From positions 1 to 40,467 of the forward strand of contig PLTD01000021.1 of NCBI GenBank assembly GCA_003165335.1: 40,467 nt of DNA, written 5' to 3'. Under the pieces are notes generated by a model that was not told the DNA's origin, made no database searches, and was given only the letters and a program-made list of their open reading frames with translations. Below, in pieces: positions 7,756-16,004 of the stretch. This DNA comes from Rhodospirillales bacterium. GTDB taxonomy: Bacteria; Pseudomonadota; Alphaproteobacteria; BOG-932; Roseiterribacteraceae. Every line of letters begins with the position of its first letter. The first letter of the stretch is position 1. A program made the translations under genes and the position numbers.

Positions 7756-9765
7756 TTATGATCCGCTGTTTTTGCTGTAGGCGACGCGCCGATAGATGTC
7801 GGCGCAGGCCAGAAGGAAAAAGAGTCCGGCCAACCATTGGGCGATCGGCAGAAAATTATCGCCGACGAGGGCAAGGGGCGCCTGATTGTCGGCGGCGACG
7901 ATCAGTCCCGCGATCAGCACCCCGACAAGGCTTTCGCCGACGATGAGTCCCGAGGCCAGCAAGGTGCCGCGCCGTCTCGGCGATTCGGCGAAAGTTTCGA
8001 AACTCTGCCCCGCCTTCGCTGCCCGGGCTTTCAGATGCCGATCGGCGAGCCAGGCGACAAAGGCGCCGGCTGTGACCGGGGTGGTCACAGCCGATGGCAG
8101 GTAAATGCCGAGCCCGACGGCAAGCGGCGGCAGTCGCGCCTTGCCGCCGAGCATTTTCAGTACCTCGTCGATCACGATGAGGACCACACCTGCCGCGACA
8201 CCGATACCGATCATCGTCCAGTCCAGCTTGCCCGACAGGATACCGATCGCCAGCGTCGACATCAGCGTCGCCTGCGGCGCACCCAGCGCCTTGTTCGGGT
8301 CCATGCCCGCATGCGGCAGGGCGCCGGCAAAACCATAGGCCTGATAGACCAGTTCCAGGATCGGCGGGATGACGATAGCACCGGCGATGACGCCGACGAT
8401 CAGTGCCAGCTGCTGTTTGGCTGGCGTCGCACCGACCAGCTGTCCTGTCTTCAGGTCCTGGAGATTGTCGTTGGAGATGGTGGCGATCGCCAGCACCACC
8501 GCTGTCACGAACAGGGCGACGGCGATTGCCTGTTTCTGGATATCCGAATCGGCCAGCCGGCCGCCGCCCAACAGCAGGCTGAGCAGCAACCCGGCTGAGA
8601 CGACCGCCAATATGCCGATGCCCGAAATCGGGCTGTTGGATGAGCCGATCAGCCCGGCCATGTAACCGCATGCGGTCGCCACAACGAAGCCTATGATGTA
8701 GCAGAAGATCGTTCCCGCGATGACCAGAACCCAGAGCAGGCCGCCGCTGAACACGCCCGACTGGCCGATGAAATAATAGAGAATGCCGGCCAAAGGCAGC
8801 ATCAGCGCAAGGCTGGTCGCGACGACATAATCGAAGGGCAGATCGCGCTCGGTCTCGGGCACCGTGCCGCCTTTGCCGGAGCGCACGGCTGCGAGCGCAG
8901 CCAAAGACGCCTTCATCCCCTCGACCATCGGCATGAACAATTGGATCAAGGTCCAGATTGCGGCCACGCCGATTGCGCCGGCGCCCATCAGACGCACGTT
9001 ATGACGCCACAGGCCCGTGGCGTAGGCGGCAGTGTCGAGCCCGGTCGTATCGGGATACAGATGCGACAGGATCGGCACGGCGACACCCCAGGCGAGCAAC
9101 ACGCCCACCAGCATCGCAATTCCGACGACGATGCCGACCAGATAGCCCGCGCCGACTAGTGCCAGCGACATGCTGGCGCCGATGCCGGTCGCGAGCCCGC
9201 CAAAGCGCCAAAAGCCGTTGAGTTCTGTCGCGAATATACCAAAGCCGCTGCTGATCATGCTGAAGCCGGCCGACAGGACGCTGCCGACCACCACGTCGCG
9301 CAATCCTGGCTGGCCAGGTTCAGGCGGCGGCGCATCCTCGGCCGGACTGCCGACTTTGAGGATCTCGGCAGCGGCGACACCCTCCGGGTAGGGCAGGTCG
9401 CTTTCCACCACCATGGCGCGACGCAACGGCACGGTGAACATGACGCCCAAAATACCGCCCAGCGCGCAGATGCCGGACGTCTGCCAAAAGGGAAAACCGG
9501 CCCAGTAGCCAACCATCACCAGCCCGGGCAGCACGAAGATGATCGAGGAAAGCGTGCCCGCAGCCGAAGCGATGGTCTGGACGATATTATTTTCAAGAAT
9601 GTTGGAGCCCTTCACCAGCCTGAGCACCGCCATCGATATGACGGCCGCGGGAATCGAGGAGGCGAAGGTGAGGCCGACTTTCAGGCCGAGATAGATATTT
9701 GCGGCGGTGAAGACGACGGTGATGAGCACGCCGAGAATAACGCCGCGCAGCGTGAACTCGCGCAT
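7756..9765 (-). CDS. OPT-family oligopeptide/metal-chelate transporter
   Basis: This large inner-membrane protein (669 residues, about 14-16 hydrophobic helices) is of the oligopeptide transporter (OPT/YSL) family. Typical family segments are present: FTLRGVILGVLITVVFTAAN and YLGLKVGLTFASSIPAAV at the N-terminus, LPYPEGVAAAEIL after the fourth helix, GSSNSPISGIGI in the middle, and PPLAVGLGIYLPSA near the C-terminus. OPT proteins import small peptides or metal-nicotianamine-type complexes with protons; the substrate here is unknown. The ATG at 9765 is favoured because family proteins begin just before this first helix, although an in-frame start exists at 9819. It appears to be transcribed alone. 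Confidence 0.9.
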   Translation of the reverse strand: MREFTLRGVILGVLITVVFTAANIYLGLKVGLTFASSIPAAVISMAVLRLVKGSNILENNIVQTIASAAGTLSSIIFVLPGLVMVGYWAGFPFWQTSGICALGGILGVMFTVPLRRAMVVESDLPYPEGVAAAEILKVGSPAEDAPPPEPGQPGLRDVVVGSVLSAGFSMISSGFGIFATELNGFWRFGGLATGIGASMSLALVGAGYLVGIVVGIAMLVGVLLAWGVAVPILSHLYPDTTGLDTAAYATGLWRHNVRLMGAGAIGVAAIWTLIQLFMPMVEGMKASLAALAAVRSGKGGTVPETERDLPFDYVVATSLALMLPLAGILYYFIGQSGVFSGGLLWVLVIAGTIFCYIIGFVVATACGYMAGLIGSSNSPISGIGILAVVSAGLLLSLLLGGGRLADSDIQKQAIAVALFVTAVVLAIATISNDNLQDLKTGQLVGATPAKQQLALIVGVIAGAIVIPPILELVYQAYGFAGALPHAGMDPNKALGAPQATLMSTLAIGILSGKLDWTMIGIGVAAGVVLIVIDEVLKMLGGKARLPPLAVGLGIYLPSAVTTPVTAGAFVAWLADRHLKARAAKAGQSFETFAESPRRRGTLLASGLIVGESLVGVLIAGLIVAADNQAPLALVGDNFLPIAQWLAGLFFLLACADIYRRVAYSKNSGS

Positions 9766-9950
9766 CGAATGCTTCAATCCGTCTCTCCACGCCCGGGATG
9801 ATCTGCAATGGGCGCTCACCCTGGCCCATATCGAACGGACCTGTCCAGCGGAACCGCCCCGGAGGAAATATTGTCGCCGAATCGAAGGCTATTTCGAGCG
9901 CCGCGTCCTACTGTCCGGCGAGCCCGGTTACGGCAGCAAGCCGTCAGACC

Positions 9951-10409
9951 TTAATGCTGCCCCGAGATGGTGATGGTCTTCAGGTCGGGGCTGTCGGCTT
10001 TCAGTTCGGTGTTGCCGGATTTGAACCCGTTGGCGTCGATGATGAAGGCGATCACATCGATATATTGATCGTGGGTCAGCGATCCCGGCTTGCCCTGGGG
10101 CATGGTGGTAGAGACGCGGGTGAACAGCTCACCCACATTATGGTTCAGCCAATGGGCTAGCCACTTGTCGCCCGCCAGTTCCGGCACCGGCTCTTTGCCG
10201 CCCAGGTCGGGCTGATGGCACATGGCGCAGTTGGCGTTGTAGATCGCCTCGCCGCGCTTGGATTGGTCGGTGGTGAATATCCCGTCGCCGGCGGCCTTGC
10301 CGGCCGGAGTGGCATCCGCGGCCGACGCCGGGACGCAGGCGCCGGAGACGGCAAATCCGCCCGCCAATACCGCGGCGAACAAAGCGACTGCCGTAAATCT
10401 CGTGACCAT
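9951..10409 (-). CDS. Periplasmic monoheme cytochrome c
   Basis: This 152-residue secreted class I cytochrome c has a signal peptide in residues 1-31 (cleavage near ASAADA). A single CAMCH heme site lies at residues 61-65, with a probable axial methionine at 103 (TTMPQGKPGS). The ATG at 10409 gives a clean signal sequence, while the longer ORF does not. It lies beside a TetR gene and a divergent PQQ dehydrogenase module. It is therefore a plausible electron acceptor for that enzyme, though it is on the opposite strand and could serve other oxidases. Confidence 0.87.
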   Translation of the reverse strand: MVTRFTAVALFAAVLAGGFAVSGACVPASAADATPAGKAAGDGIFTTDQSKRGEAIYNANCAMCHQPDLGGKEPVPELAGDKWLAHWLNHNVGELFTRVSTTMPQGKPGSLTHDQYIDVIAFIIDANGFKSGNTELKADSPDLKTITISGQH

Positions 10410-10526
10410 TCCGATAACCCTTCTTCTGATGATCCGCCCGAACTGGGCAGGGTGGTAACGCAAAGCTAGATTAAAATCGAGCCACACCCAGGCTCATCTG
10501 CAATCTTGTCTCAAGGATGGCGGAAC

Positions 10527-11192
10527 TCAGCGTCCGATGAAGGCGCGAAACTGTTCGCCCAGCACCAGCACCGTGGCGGCACGGTCCGCGGCGGGGTTGA
10601 AGGACAGGTCGAACAAGCAGAGTTCCAGTTGGATCATCAGCAGGCGCACGCGGATGCGCGAATCGGCCGGGGCATCGGCCGCCGAGGCGCGGGCGAAGGC
10701 CGGATTCCTTTCACCCAGCAGACGGATCACCTCCTGCCGGATGGTTTCCTCCCAACGCACGCCTTCGGGCTCGAGCACGCCGATCTGGACGATGATGTCG
10801 AACAGCGGCCGGTTCGGGCGATAAAAGCCGATCAGCCCATCCAGCCAGCGGTCGATCTCGGCGTCGGTCGGCGCGGCCGCCGGTGAAAAAGATCGATATT
10901 CCGCGAATAGACGCGGCCAGAACTGATCGAACAGCGCCTTGGCGATCGCGAATTTACTGTCGAAATGGCGGTAGAAGGTGCTGCGGTTGACGCCGGCGCG
11001 CTTCACGATGTCGTCGATCGCCGCACCGGCATAGGACGACTGGGCAAAGGCCTCGCGCGCCGCGGCCAGAAGCTTTTCCCGGCTGCTTTGCTTTTGCCTT
11101 TGCTGAAGTTCGGTGCGCCCCCCGATCCGCGGCTGCGGCGGCACGAGAAGCGGCGGTATCTGGGATTCGTCCAAGGCCGGCGTGGTGCTCAT
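10527..11192 (-). CDS. TetR/AcrR-family transcriptional regulator
   Basis: This 221-residue protein has an N-terminal TetR helix-turn-helix after a proline-rich lead of about 35 residues. The HTH reads AAIDDIVKRAGVNRSTFYRH with the following FDSKFAIAKALF helix. The variable C-terminal domain (about residues 90-221) binds an unknown ligand. The gene is divergent from the cytochrome c and PQQ dehydrogenase operon. A direct repeat overlaps the promoter between them, so it probably controls that operon. Whether it acts as repressor and what it senses are inferred. Confidence 0.88.
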   Translation of the reverse strand: MSTTPALDESQIPPLLVPPQPRIGGRTELQQRQKQSSREKLLAAAREAFAQSSYAGAAIDDIVKRAGVNRSTFYRHFDSKFAIAKALFDQFWPRLFAEYRSFSPAAAPTDAEIDRWLDGLIGFYRPNRPLFDIIVQIGVLEPEGVRWEETIRQEVIRLLGERNPAFARASAADAPADSRIRVRLLMIQLELCLFDLSFNPAADRAATVLVLGEQFRAFIGR

Positions 11193-11243
11193 GATTCCGA
11201 TTGGTGATGCGGTTCAAATCGACAAAGCAGTACGATCTGACAG

Positions 11244-11269
11244 CAATTCGTTGACGCGACAATTTGTTG
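11244..11269. promoter_or_regulatory. Direct repeat, candidate TetR operator
   Basis: CAATTCGTTG (11244-11253) and CAATTTGTTG (11260-11269) match at nine of ten positions with starts 16 bases apart. They flank and overlap the -35 element of the cytochrome c promoter in the TetR/cytochrome divergent region. Confidence 0.5.
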
Positions 11270-11280
11270 CATCATATGAT
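11251..11280 (+). promoter_or_regulatory. Sigma70-like promoter for cytochrome c - PQQ dehydrogenase
   Basis: TTGACG (11251-11256), an 18-base spacer, then TATGAT (11275-11280). The implied mRNA leader before the cytochrome start at 11432 is about 145 bases. The -35 overlaps the direct repeat that may bind the divergent TetR protein. Confidence 0.6.
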
Positions 11281-11431
11281 TTAGCCATCAGAGCTGCAAG
11301 TACCGCGCGCCAGAACACCCTTGACCCTTCGTTCGGCGGCGCACATCAAGTATGTTCATGTCGTTCGCACGCCCGACAGCCTTGGGCGGCCCGACTGTCG
11401 GATCGTCTCACCTGCAAATTCGAGGACAAAT

Positions 11432-11821
11432 ATGCTTCGCGTTTCCCTTCTGGCCTCTGCCCTTCTAGCCCTTCCCCTTGCCTCTCTGGTGGCCCCGATT
11501 GCGCGCGCCGACGGCGACCCGGACATGGGCAAGCGGCAATTCGCGCCCTGTAGTGCCTGCCACACCGTCGAAGACGGCGGCGCAGACAAGCTGGGCCCGA
11601 ACCTGCACGGCGTCTTTGGTCGCAAGGCCGGAACCAAAGCGGGCTTCGCCTATTCCGACGCGCTTAAGAATTCCGGCATCACCTGGGACGCCGACAAGAT
11701 CAACACCTGGATCACCAAGCCGGCGGCGCTGGTCCCGGGCACCAAGATGGCGTTCCTGGGCATCTCAAACGATGCCGTCCGCGCCAATATCATCGCCTAT
11801 CTGCAAGCCGCGACGAAGTAA
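11432..11821 (+). CDS. Small periplasmic cytochrome c (c2/c550-like)
   Basis: This 129-residue class I cytochrome c has a signal peptide ending near residue 26 (PIARADG). The CSACH heme site lies at residues 40-44. The c2-type landmarks [14 protein letters not shown] and PGTKMAFLG follow, the latter with the axial methionine. It is periplasmic and carries electrons. It sits 141 bases upstream of the PQQ dehydrogenase on the same strand and is the natural acceptor of electrons from its PQQH2. The ATG at 11432 follows GAGGACAAAT and begins the signal sequence; an upstream in-frame extension does not look coding. Confidence 0.9.
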   Translation: MLRVSLLASALLALPLASLVAPIARADGDPDMGKRQFAPCSACHTVEDGGADKLGPNLHGVFGRKAGTKAGFAYSDALKNSGITWDADKINTWITKPAALVPGTKMAFLGISNDAVRANIIAYLQAATK

Positions 11822-11849
11822 CAACCGTCGCTGCCGGCGCCCTGACGCG

Positions 11850-11886
11850 GCAATCCGGAACATCCCCGCCCGGGACTCCGGATTGC
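11850..11886 (+). repeat. Inverted repeat between cytochrome c and PQQ dehydrogenase
   Basis: GCAATCCGGA (11850-11859) pairs perfectly with TCCGGATTGC (11877-11886) across a 17-base loop. No T-run follows, so it is more likely an mRNA-stabilising or attenuating hairpin setting cytochrome/dehydrogenase ratio than a full terminator. Confidence 0.5.
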
Positions 11887-11962
11887 TGTGCTCCGCCATC
11901 AATGACGCTAGACTGACGTTAACAATCGCCCAAAAGGGCAAAGACATACCGGGAGGACCTGA

Positions 11963-13996
11963 ATGCTTAAGCATAAGCTTATGACCGCCGCTGCCTTGAT
12001 TGCGCTGAGTTCGTCGATCGCGGCGATGGCGGCAAACGACCTGACCAAGCCGGCCGGCAAAGATTGGCCTGCCGTCGGCGGCGACTGGAACAACAGCCGC
12101 TTTTCCACTCTGACCAAGATCAACCCCACCAATGTGAAAAGCCTGGGCGGCGCCTGGGTGAAGAAGTTCGAGGGCGCCTATTCGCGCATCACCCCCGTTG
12201 TGGCGGACGGCATGATGTTCGTGACCGCGGGTCCCTACGTCTATGCGTTGAACCCCAAGACCGGCGAAGAAATTTGGAAATACAAGCCTGACGTCCCGGC
12301 CTCCATGCTGTTCAAGGGCGTGGCCGTCGGCGAGGGCAAGGTGTTCGTCGGCACCGCCGACGCCAGCATCTTCGCGCTGGACGCCAAGACCGGCAAATTC
12401 CTGTGGAACACGCTGATCGGCGACAAGCTGCCGCCGCGCGACGCCGGCCCCGGCGGTGCCAACGCATCGGCGCTGACCACCACCGGCCAATATGTTTCCG
12501 GCGCGCCGATCTATGTGAACGGCAAGGTCATCAGCGGCATGGCCAACGGCGACTTCCTGATCGTCGGCCGTCTGACCGCGCTGGACGCCAAGACCGGCAA
12601 GGAAGCCTGGCGGTTCGACTCTGTGCAGGGTCCGGGCGGGGAGGGCCATGACACCTGGCAGCAGGACAATGACGTGTGGAAGCACGGCGGCGGCGGCATG
12701 TGGGTGACCCCAGTGGCAGACCCCAAGTTGAACCTGGTCTATGTCGGCACCGGCAACCCGATTCCGCAATGGGCGGGCGAGACGCGCGGCGGCGACAATC
12801 TTTATACCGACACCGCTCTGGCGTTGGACATTAATACCGGCAAGTTGAAATGGCATTTCCAGGCGATCCACCACGACATCTGGGAAGGCGACCTGGGCAC
12901 GCCCTTCGTGCTGTACGATGCGAAGAAGGACGGCAAGACGACACCGGCGATCGGCATTATGCGGACCGATGGCAACCTGTTCCTGCTGGACCGCGCCAAC
13001 GGTAAGCCGGTCTTCCCGATCGAGGAGCGGCCGGTGCCGCAGAACGCGCGTCTGAAGACTTCGCCCACCCAGCCCTTCCCGGTCGGCGCCGACCAGATCG
13101 GCCCGCCCTGCACGCCGAAGGAACTGATCCCCGCGGGATTCAAGCCGATCTGCTATTTCGACCCGATCGACTATGACATGCCCAATGCGATGATCTTGCT
13201 GAACAAGACGCGGTCCGCGCCTTTGTCATACAGCCCCGCCACCGGCATGTTTTATGCGACCGCCCATATCTCGCCCTTCTGGATCAGCCGGGCGCAGGAC
13301 CCCGACGTGTTCGTGCCGCCGGGCAACGCCCCGGGCATGAAGTCCTATGGGTTGATCACCGCGATCGACGCCAAGACCAACAAGATCGTCTGGCAGGATA
13401 AATCGCCCTATCGCATCGAGAACGGCAGCGGCGCCACGACCACGGCGGGCGATCTGCTGTTCCATGGCGAGCCGGACGGCAATCTGCAGGCCTATAACGC
13501 CAAGACCGGCGAGAAATTGTGGGAGTTCCAGACCGGCGCAGACGAAGGCGGATCGGCCGCGGTTTACGAGGTTGACGGCGAACAGTATGTCGCCGTGATG
13601 GCCTCGAGCAATCTGTGGGCCTTCAAACTGGGCGGCACCGTCGCCCCGCTGCCGGCGCCCCCGGCGCCCGCCACGGAAACCACCTTCCGCGGTCGGGTGG
13701 AGAGTGCCGACCATATCGGCATCAGCGCGACCTTGAACGACATGGGCCTGGACAAGACCCGGACCTATTACGACGAAAATGTCTTCAAGCCGCTGCGCGC
13801 CAAGGTGAAGGCCGGCGCTGTCACCTTCACCAACGACGGCAAGGAACCGCACAATGTCGCCGAAGTGAACGGCGCCTGGACCACCGGCGAAATCGCACCC
13901 GGCAAATCCGCCACGGTGACGATCAGCACGCCCGGAACCTATGTGTACAGCGATAAGCTGCACCCGTGGAGTTACGGACAGCTGGTCGTGCAGTAA
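11963..13996 (+). CDS. PQQ-dependent dehydrogenase with C-terminal cupredoxin-like domain
   Basis: This periplasmic quinoprotein of 677 residues has a signal peptide (residues 1-23, AAMAAND). An eight-bladed PQQ propeller follows at about 30-555, with repeated ALDAKTGK-type blade motifs, the metal-binding GTGNP (Asn265) and GGDNLYTDT. A Pro/Ala linker (561-571) leads to a cupredoxin-like domain at about 575-677. PQQ dehydrogenases oxidise alcohols, aldoses or related compounds and pass electrons to cytochrome c. Two oddities stand out. The usual W-D-x-D active-site motif reads W307-E308-G309-D310. The cupredoxin domain keeps both histidines (630, 667) but has Asp664 where the copper cysteine should be. 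There is no vicinal Cys pair. GGGAGG precedes the ATG. The partners are the upstream cytochrome c and the downstream SDR. The substrate is unknown. Confidence 0.9.
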   Translation: MLKHKLMTAAALIALSSSIAAMAANDLTKPAGKDWPAVGGDWNNSRFSTLTKINPTNVKSLGGAWVKKFEGAYSRITPVVADGMMFVTAGPYVYALNPKTGEEIWKYKPDVPASMLFKGVAVGEGKVFVGTADASIFALDAKTGKFLWNTLIGDKLPPRDAGPGGANASALTTTGQYVSGAPIYVNGKVISGMANGDFLIVGRLTALDAKTGKEAWRFDSVQGPGGEGHDTWQQDNDVWKHGGGGMWVTPVADPKLNLVYVGTGNPIPQWAGETRGGDNLYTDTALALDINTGKLKWHFQAIHHDIWEGDLGTPFVLYDAKKDGKTTPAIGIMRTDGNLFLLDRANGKPVFPIEERPVPQNARLKTSPTQPFPVGADQIGPPCTPKELIPAGFKPICYFDPIDYDMPNAMILLNKTRSAPLSYSPATGMFYATAHISPFWISRAQDPDVFVPPGNAPGMKSYGLITAIDAKTNKIVWQDKSPYRIENGSGATTTAGDLLFHGEPDGNLQAYNAKTGEKLWEFQTGADEGGSAAVYEVDGEQYVAVMASSNLWAFKLGGTVAPLPAPPAPATETTFRGRVESADHIGISATLNDMGLDKTRTYYDENVFKPLRAKVKAGAVTFTNDGKEPHNVAEVNGAWTTGEIAPGKSATVTISTPGTYVYSDKLHPWSYGQLVVQ

Positions 13997-14012
13997 GCGA
14001 CTCTCGACTCCC

Positions 14013-14047
14013 ATAAGCGCCTCCCCAGGTGATGGGGAGGCGCTTAT
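14013..14047 (+). terminator. Strong hairpin after the PQQ dehydrogenase
   Basis: ATAAGCGCCTCCCC (14013-14026) and GGGGAGGCGCTTAT (14034-14047) form a perfect 14-bp stem with a seven-base loop, 17 bases after the dehydrogenase stop. There is no T-run, so termination may be partial or the stem may protect the mRNA 3' end. Confidence 0.6.
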
Positions 14048-14080
14048 AATGGGTGCTCCCCTTCCTGAAGGACGCGCCCC

Positions 14081-14935
14081 ATGAAACCCTCCGCGCTTTT
14101 GCCTGACTCCGTCGCAGTGATCACCGGCGGGGCGTCCGGCATTGGGCTGGCCGCCGCCAAGCGGTTCGCCGCAAGAGGGTTCGCGGTCTGCATCGCCGAC
14201 CTGGGCGCCGATCGTCTTGCCAAGGCGGCGGCGGAGATTGCCGCAGTCTCACCGCATGGCGGCGGGCGCGTGATGACCGCAGAGACGGATGTCGCCAGCG
14301 TCGAGGCTCTGCGGCGCCTGGAACGATCGGTGCAGGAGCGGTTCGGCGGCACGGATATTCTGATGAATAATGCCGGCATCCAGCCGGGCAGCGGCCTGTT
14401 CGGGCCGGCGGAGAACTGGCAGCGGGTTCTCAGCGTCAATCTGATGGGCACGATTAACGGTACGCAGGCTTTCGTCCCCGGCATGATCGCCCGCGGGCGG
14501 CCCGGGCTGGTGATCAACACCGGATCGAAACAGGGCATCACCACGCCACCGGGCGACCCTGCCTATAATGTCGCCAAGGCAGGGCTGAAGGTCTTCACCG
14601 AGGCTCTGCAGCATGAGTTGCGCAACACGGCGGACTGCGAATTGTCAGCCCATCTGTTGATCCCCGGGTTCGTGTTCACGACGCTGACAGCCTATGGCCG
14701 CAGCGAAAAGCCCGCCGCCGCCTGGACGCCCGAACAGACCATCGATTTCATGCTGGAGCGGCTGGAGCAGGAGGATTTCTATATACTGTGTCCTGATAAC
14801 GACGTTTCGCGCGCTTTAGACGAACGCCGCATCGCCTGGGCGGCGGGCGACATCATCGAGAACCGCCCGCCGTTGTCACGCTGGCACCCGGACTGGAAGG
14901 ACAAGTTCGAGGCGTTTGCGAAAGATGCCGGTTAG
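14081..14935 (+). CDS. Short-chain dehydrogenase/reductase
   Basis: This classical SDR of 284 residues has the glycine motif TGGASGIG near residue 16, NNAGIQPGSG, and the catalytic YNVAK. The C-terminus is longer than usual, ending in a Trp-rich segment (LSRWHPDWKDKFEAF). It is cytosolic and NAD(P)-dependent. An AAGGA ribosome site precedes the ATG. It follows the PQQ dehydrogenase by 84 bases, beyond a strong hairpin, so co-transcription is possible but not certain. It could act on a product of the quinoprotein after uptake. The substrate is unknown. Confidence 0.86.
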   Translation: MKPSALLPDSVAVITGGASGIGLAAAKRFAARGFAVCIADLGADRLAKAAAEIAAVSPHGGGRVMTAETDVASVEALRRLERSVQERFGGTDILMNNAGIQPGSGLFGPAENWQRVLSVNLMGTINGTQAFVPGMIARGRPGLVINTGSKQGITTPPGDPAYNVAKAGLKVFTEALQHELRNTADCELSAHLLIPGFVFTTLTAYGRSEKPAAAWTPEQTIDFMLERLEQEDFYILCPDNDVSRALDERRIAWAAGDIIENRPPLSRWHPDWKDKFEAFAKDAG

Positions 14936-15035
14936 CGGCACCTATTCCGGCTTGACCACCGTCCAGCCGGCGGGCGTCCGGCAAATCCCTGGAACCAGCC
15001 TGTGTCGGCGGGGTTGGGCTAGCGGAGGGTCTATC

Positions 15036-15269
15036 ATGCAATCCGCCGACTATTACCGAGAGCAAGCAAAAGAGGCCGATGGTCTGGGGTTGACCGAGGG
15101 CAACCCGGAGATACGCCGAATTTTGCGACAACGCGCGCGCGACTATGTCGACATCGCCGCCGATCTCGAAGGCGGCTCAATCAAAATCGTTCATGAGGCA
15201 GAGCTGCCTCGACAAAGACACATCGGTCCCATCAAGATGAGTGACGTAGCGCGACCTGCGCATAAATGA
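15036..15269 (+). CDS. Small helical hypothetical protein
   Basis: This 77-residue cytosolic protein of unknown function starts MQSADYYREQAKEADGLG. It has amphipathic helices in residues 1-45 (EIRRILRQRARDYVDIAADL) and a basic C-terminal tail. A GGAGGG ribosome site lies six bases before the ATG at 15036 and settles the start against a longer ORF. Many alphaproteobacteria carry short proteins that begin with a similar YYREQA pattern and are of unknown role. It is not in an obvious operon. Confidence 0.62.
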   Translation: MQSADYYREQAKEADGLGLTEGNPEIRRILRQRARDYVDIAADLEGGSIKIVHEAELPRQRHIGPIKMSDVARPAHK

Positions 15270-15346
15270 TGTTCGGCCGGGAATAAGGTCACCGCGACCC
15301 GCCCCTGGAGCAGGTCGGCAAAGTCCGACCTGCGGCGCGGCGACGG

Positions 15347-15583
15347 TCAGGCGCTCGATATCTCGGCCTTCATCTGGAGGTAGATTTCGCGTGTGATCTC
15401 GCCGTTTGCATATCGTTCGTTCAAAATATCCAAGGCCTCTTTCCGAGGCTGCCGATCGAATTTCCGGTGGGCCTGATAGGTGTAGCCCCAGGTTCCAATG
15501 TTCGAAAACATTAGAAAAATGAAGCCGAACCAGAGAATCCAACCCCAGCCGAAGAACCAATCGTTCCAATAATTATGATTCAT
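15347..15583 (-). CDS. Small membrane protein with SHOCT-like C-terminus
   Basis: This 78-residue protein starts with a Trp-rich stretch and one strong transmembrane helix (residues about 10-30, ILWFGFIFLMFSNIG). It ends with a SHOCT-type short helical motif (EALDILNERYANGEITREIY). SHOCT motifs are thought to mediate oligomerisation or protein contacts in small membrane proteins. An AGGGAA ribosome site precedes the ATG. It is transcribed alone, toward the convergent small gene at 15036-15269. The biological role is unknown. Confidence 0.78.
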   Translation of the reverse strand: MNHNYWNDWFFGWGWILWFGFIFLMFSNIGTWGYTYQAHRKFDRQPRKEALDILNERYANGEITREIYLQMKAEISSA

Positions 15584-15725
15584 CTGAATTCCCTATCGTT
15601 AATTCTTGCAACAACAAGTTTCGGTCAGACGAATTGTTCCGATAACGAACGAGAACGGCGAGACCTATTCCAGCTTTTACCCCCACCCAGCCTCCCCCCA
15701 TTGGGGGTTAATGGATAGGAAATGC

Positions 15726-16004
15726 TTAGCCCCTGACGCAGGTCAGCACTGTGCCGACCGAGGGCATTTGGCGGAAGCAGGCGGCGATATGGGATGCAAT
15801 GTCGGGGTCGAGGCCGCGGACCTGGAGGTCGATCGACATCTCCCGCCCAGCGGCGCGGCTGCAGCAATAGCTGGGCGTCAGTCCGCGTTTGGCGAACAGG
15901 TCCAAAACCCGGGGCAGGATGCCGGGTTCAAGTCGGGCGGTAACTGAGAAGCAGGTGGTTGTTTGCGGATCAACTGCGGAAAGGGTCGCGGCGAAGGGCG
16001 ACAT
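15726..16004 (-). CDS. Stand-alone ACT-domain protein
   Basis: This 92-residue protein consists of a single ACT-like fold. It has a beta strand (TTTCFSVTARL), the helix start EPGILPRVLDLFAKRGLTP, a second strand (EMSIDLQVRG), a helix with DPDIASHIAACFRQM and a final strand (VGTVLTCV). ACT domains bind amino acids and regulate enzymes. The closest look-alikes are the small regulatory subunits of acetolactate synthase (IlvM/IlvH-like). No catalytic partner gene is adjacent, so its target is unknown. It is cytosolic and probably a single-gene unit. Confidence 0.72.
   Translation of the reverse strand: MSPFAATLSAVDPQTTTCFSVTARLEPGILPRVLDLFAKRGLTPSYCCSRAAGREMSIDLQVRGLDPDIASHIAACFRQMPSVGTVLTCVRG

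Noticed and set aside
11765-12874. 369-residue minus-strand ORF over cytochrome and PQQ dehydrogenase 1
   Set aside because: Antisense shadow of the quinoprotein; composition of a GC-rich reverse frame, no family pattern.
15636-15652. GTTC-N7-GAAC as a LexA box
   Set aside because: It is an inverted pair (GTTC...GAAC), while the alphaproteobacterial LexA box is a direct repeat GTTC-N7-GTTC.
15635-15665. GGAAC-like element before the SHOCT gene as an EcfG stress promoter
   Set aside because: No CGTT at the needed 16-17 spacing; the match is partial only.
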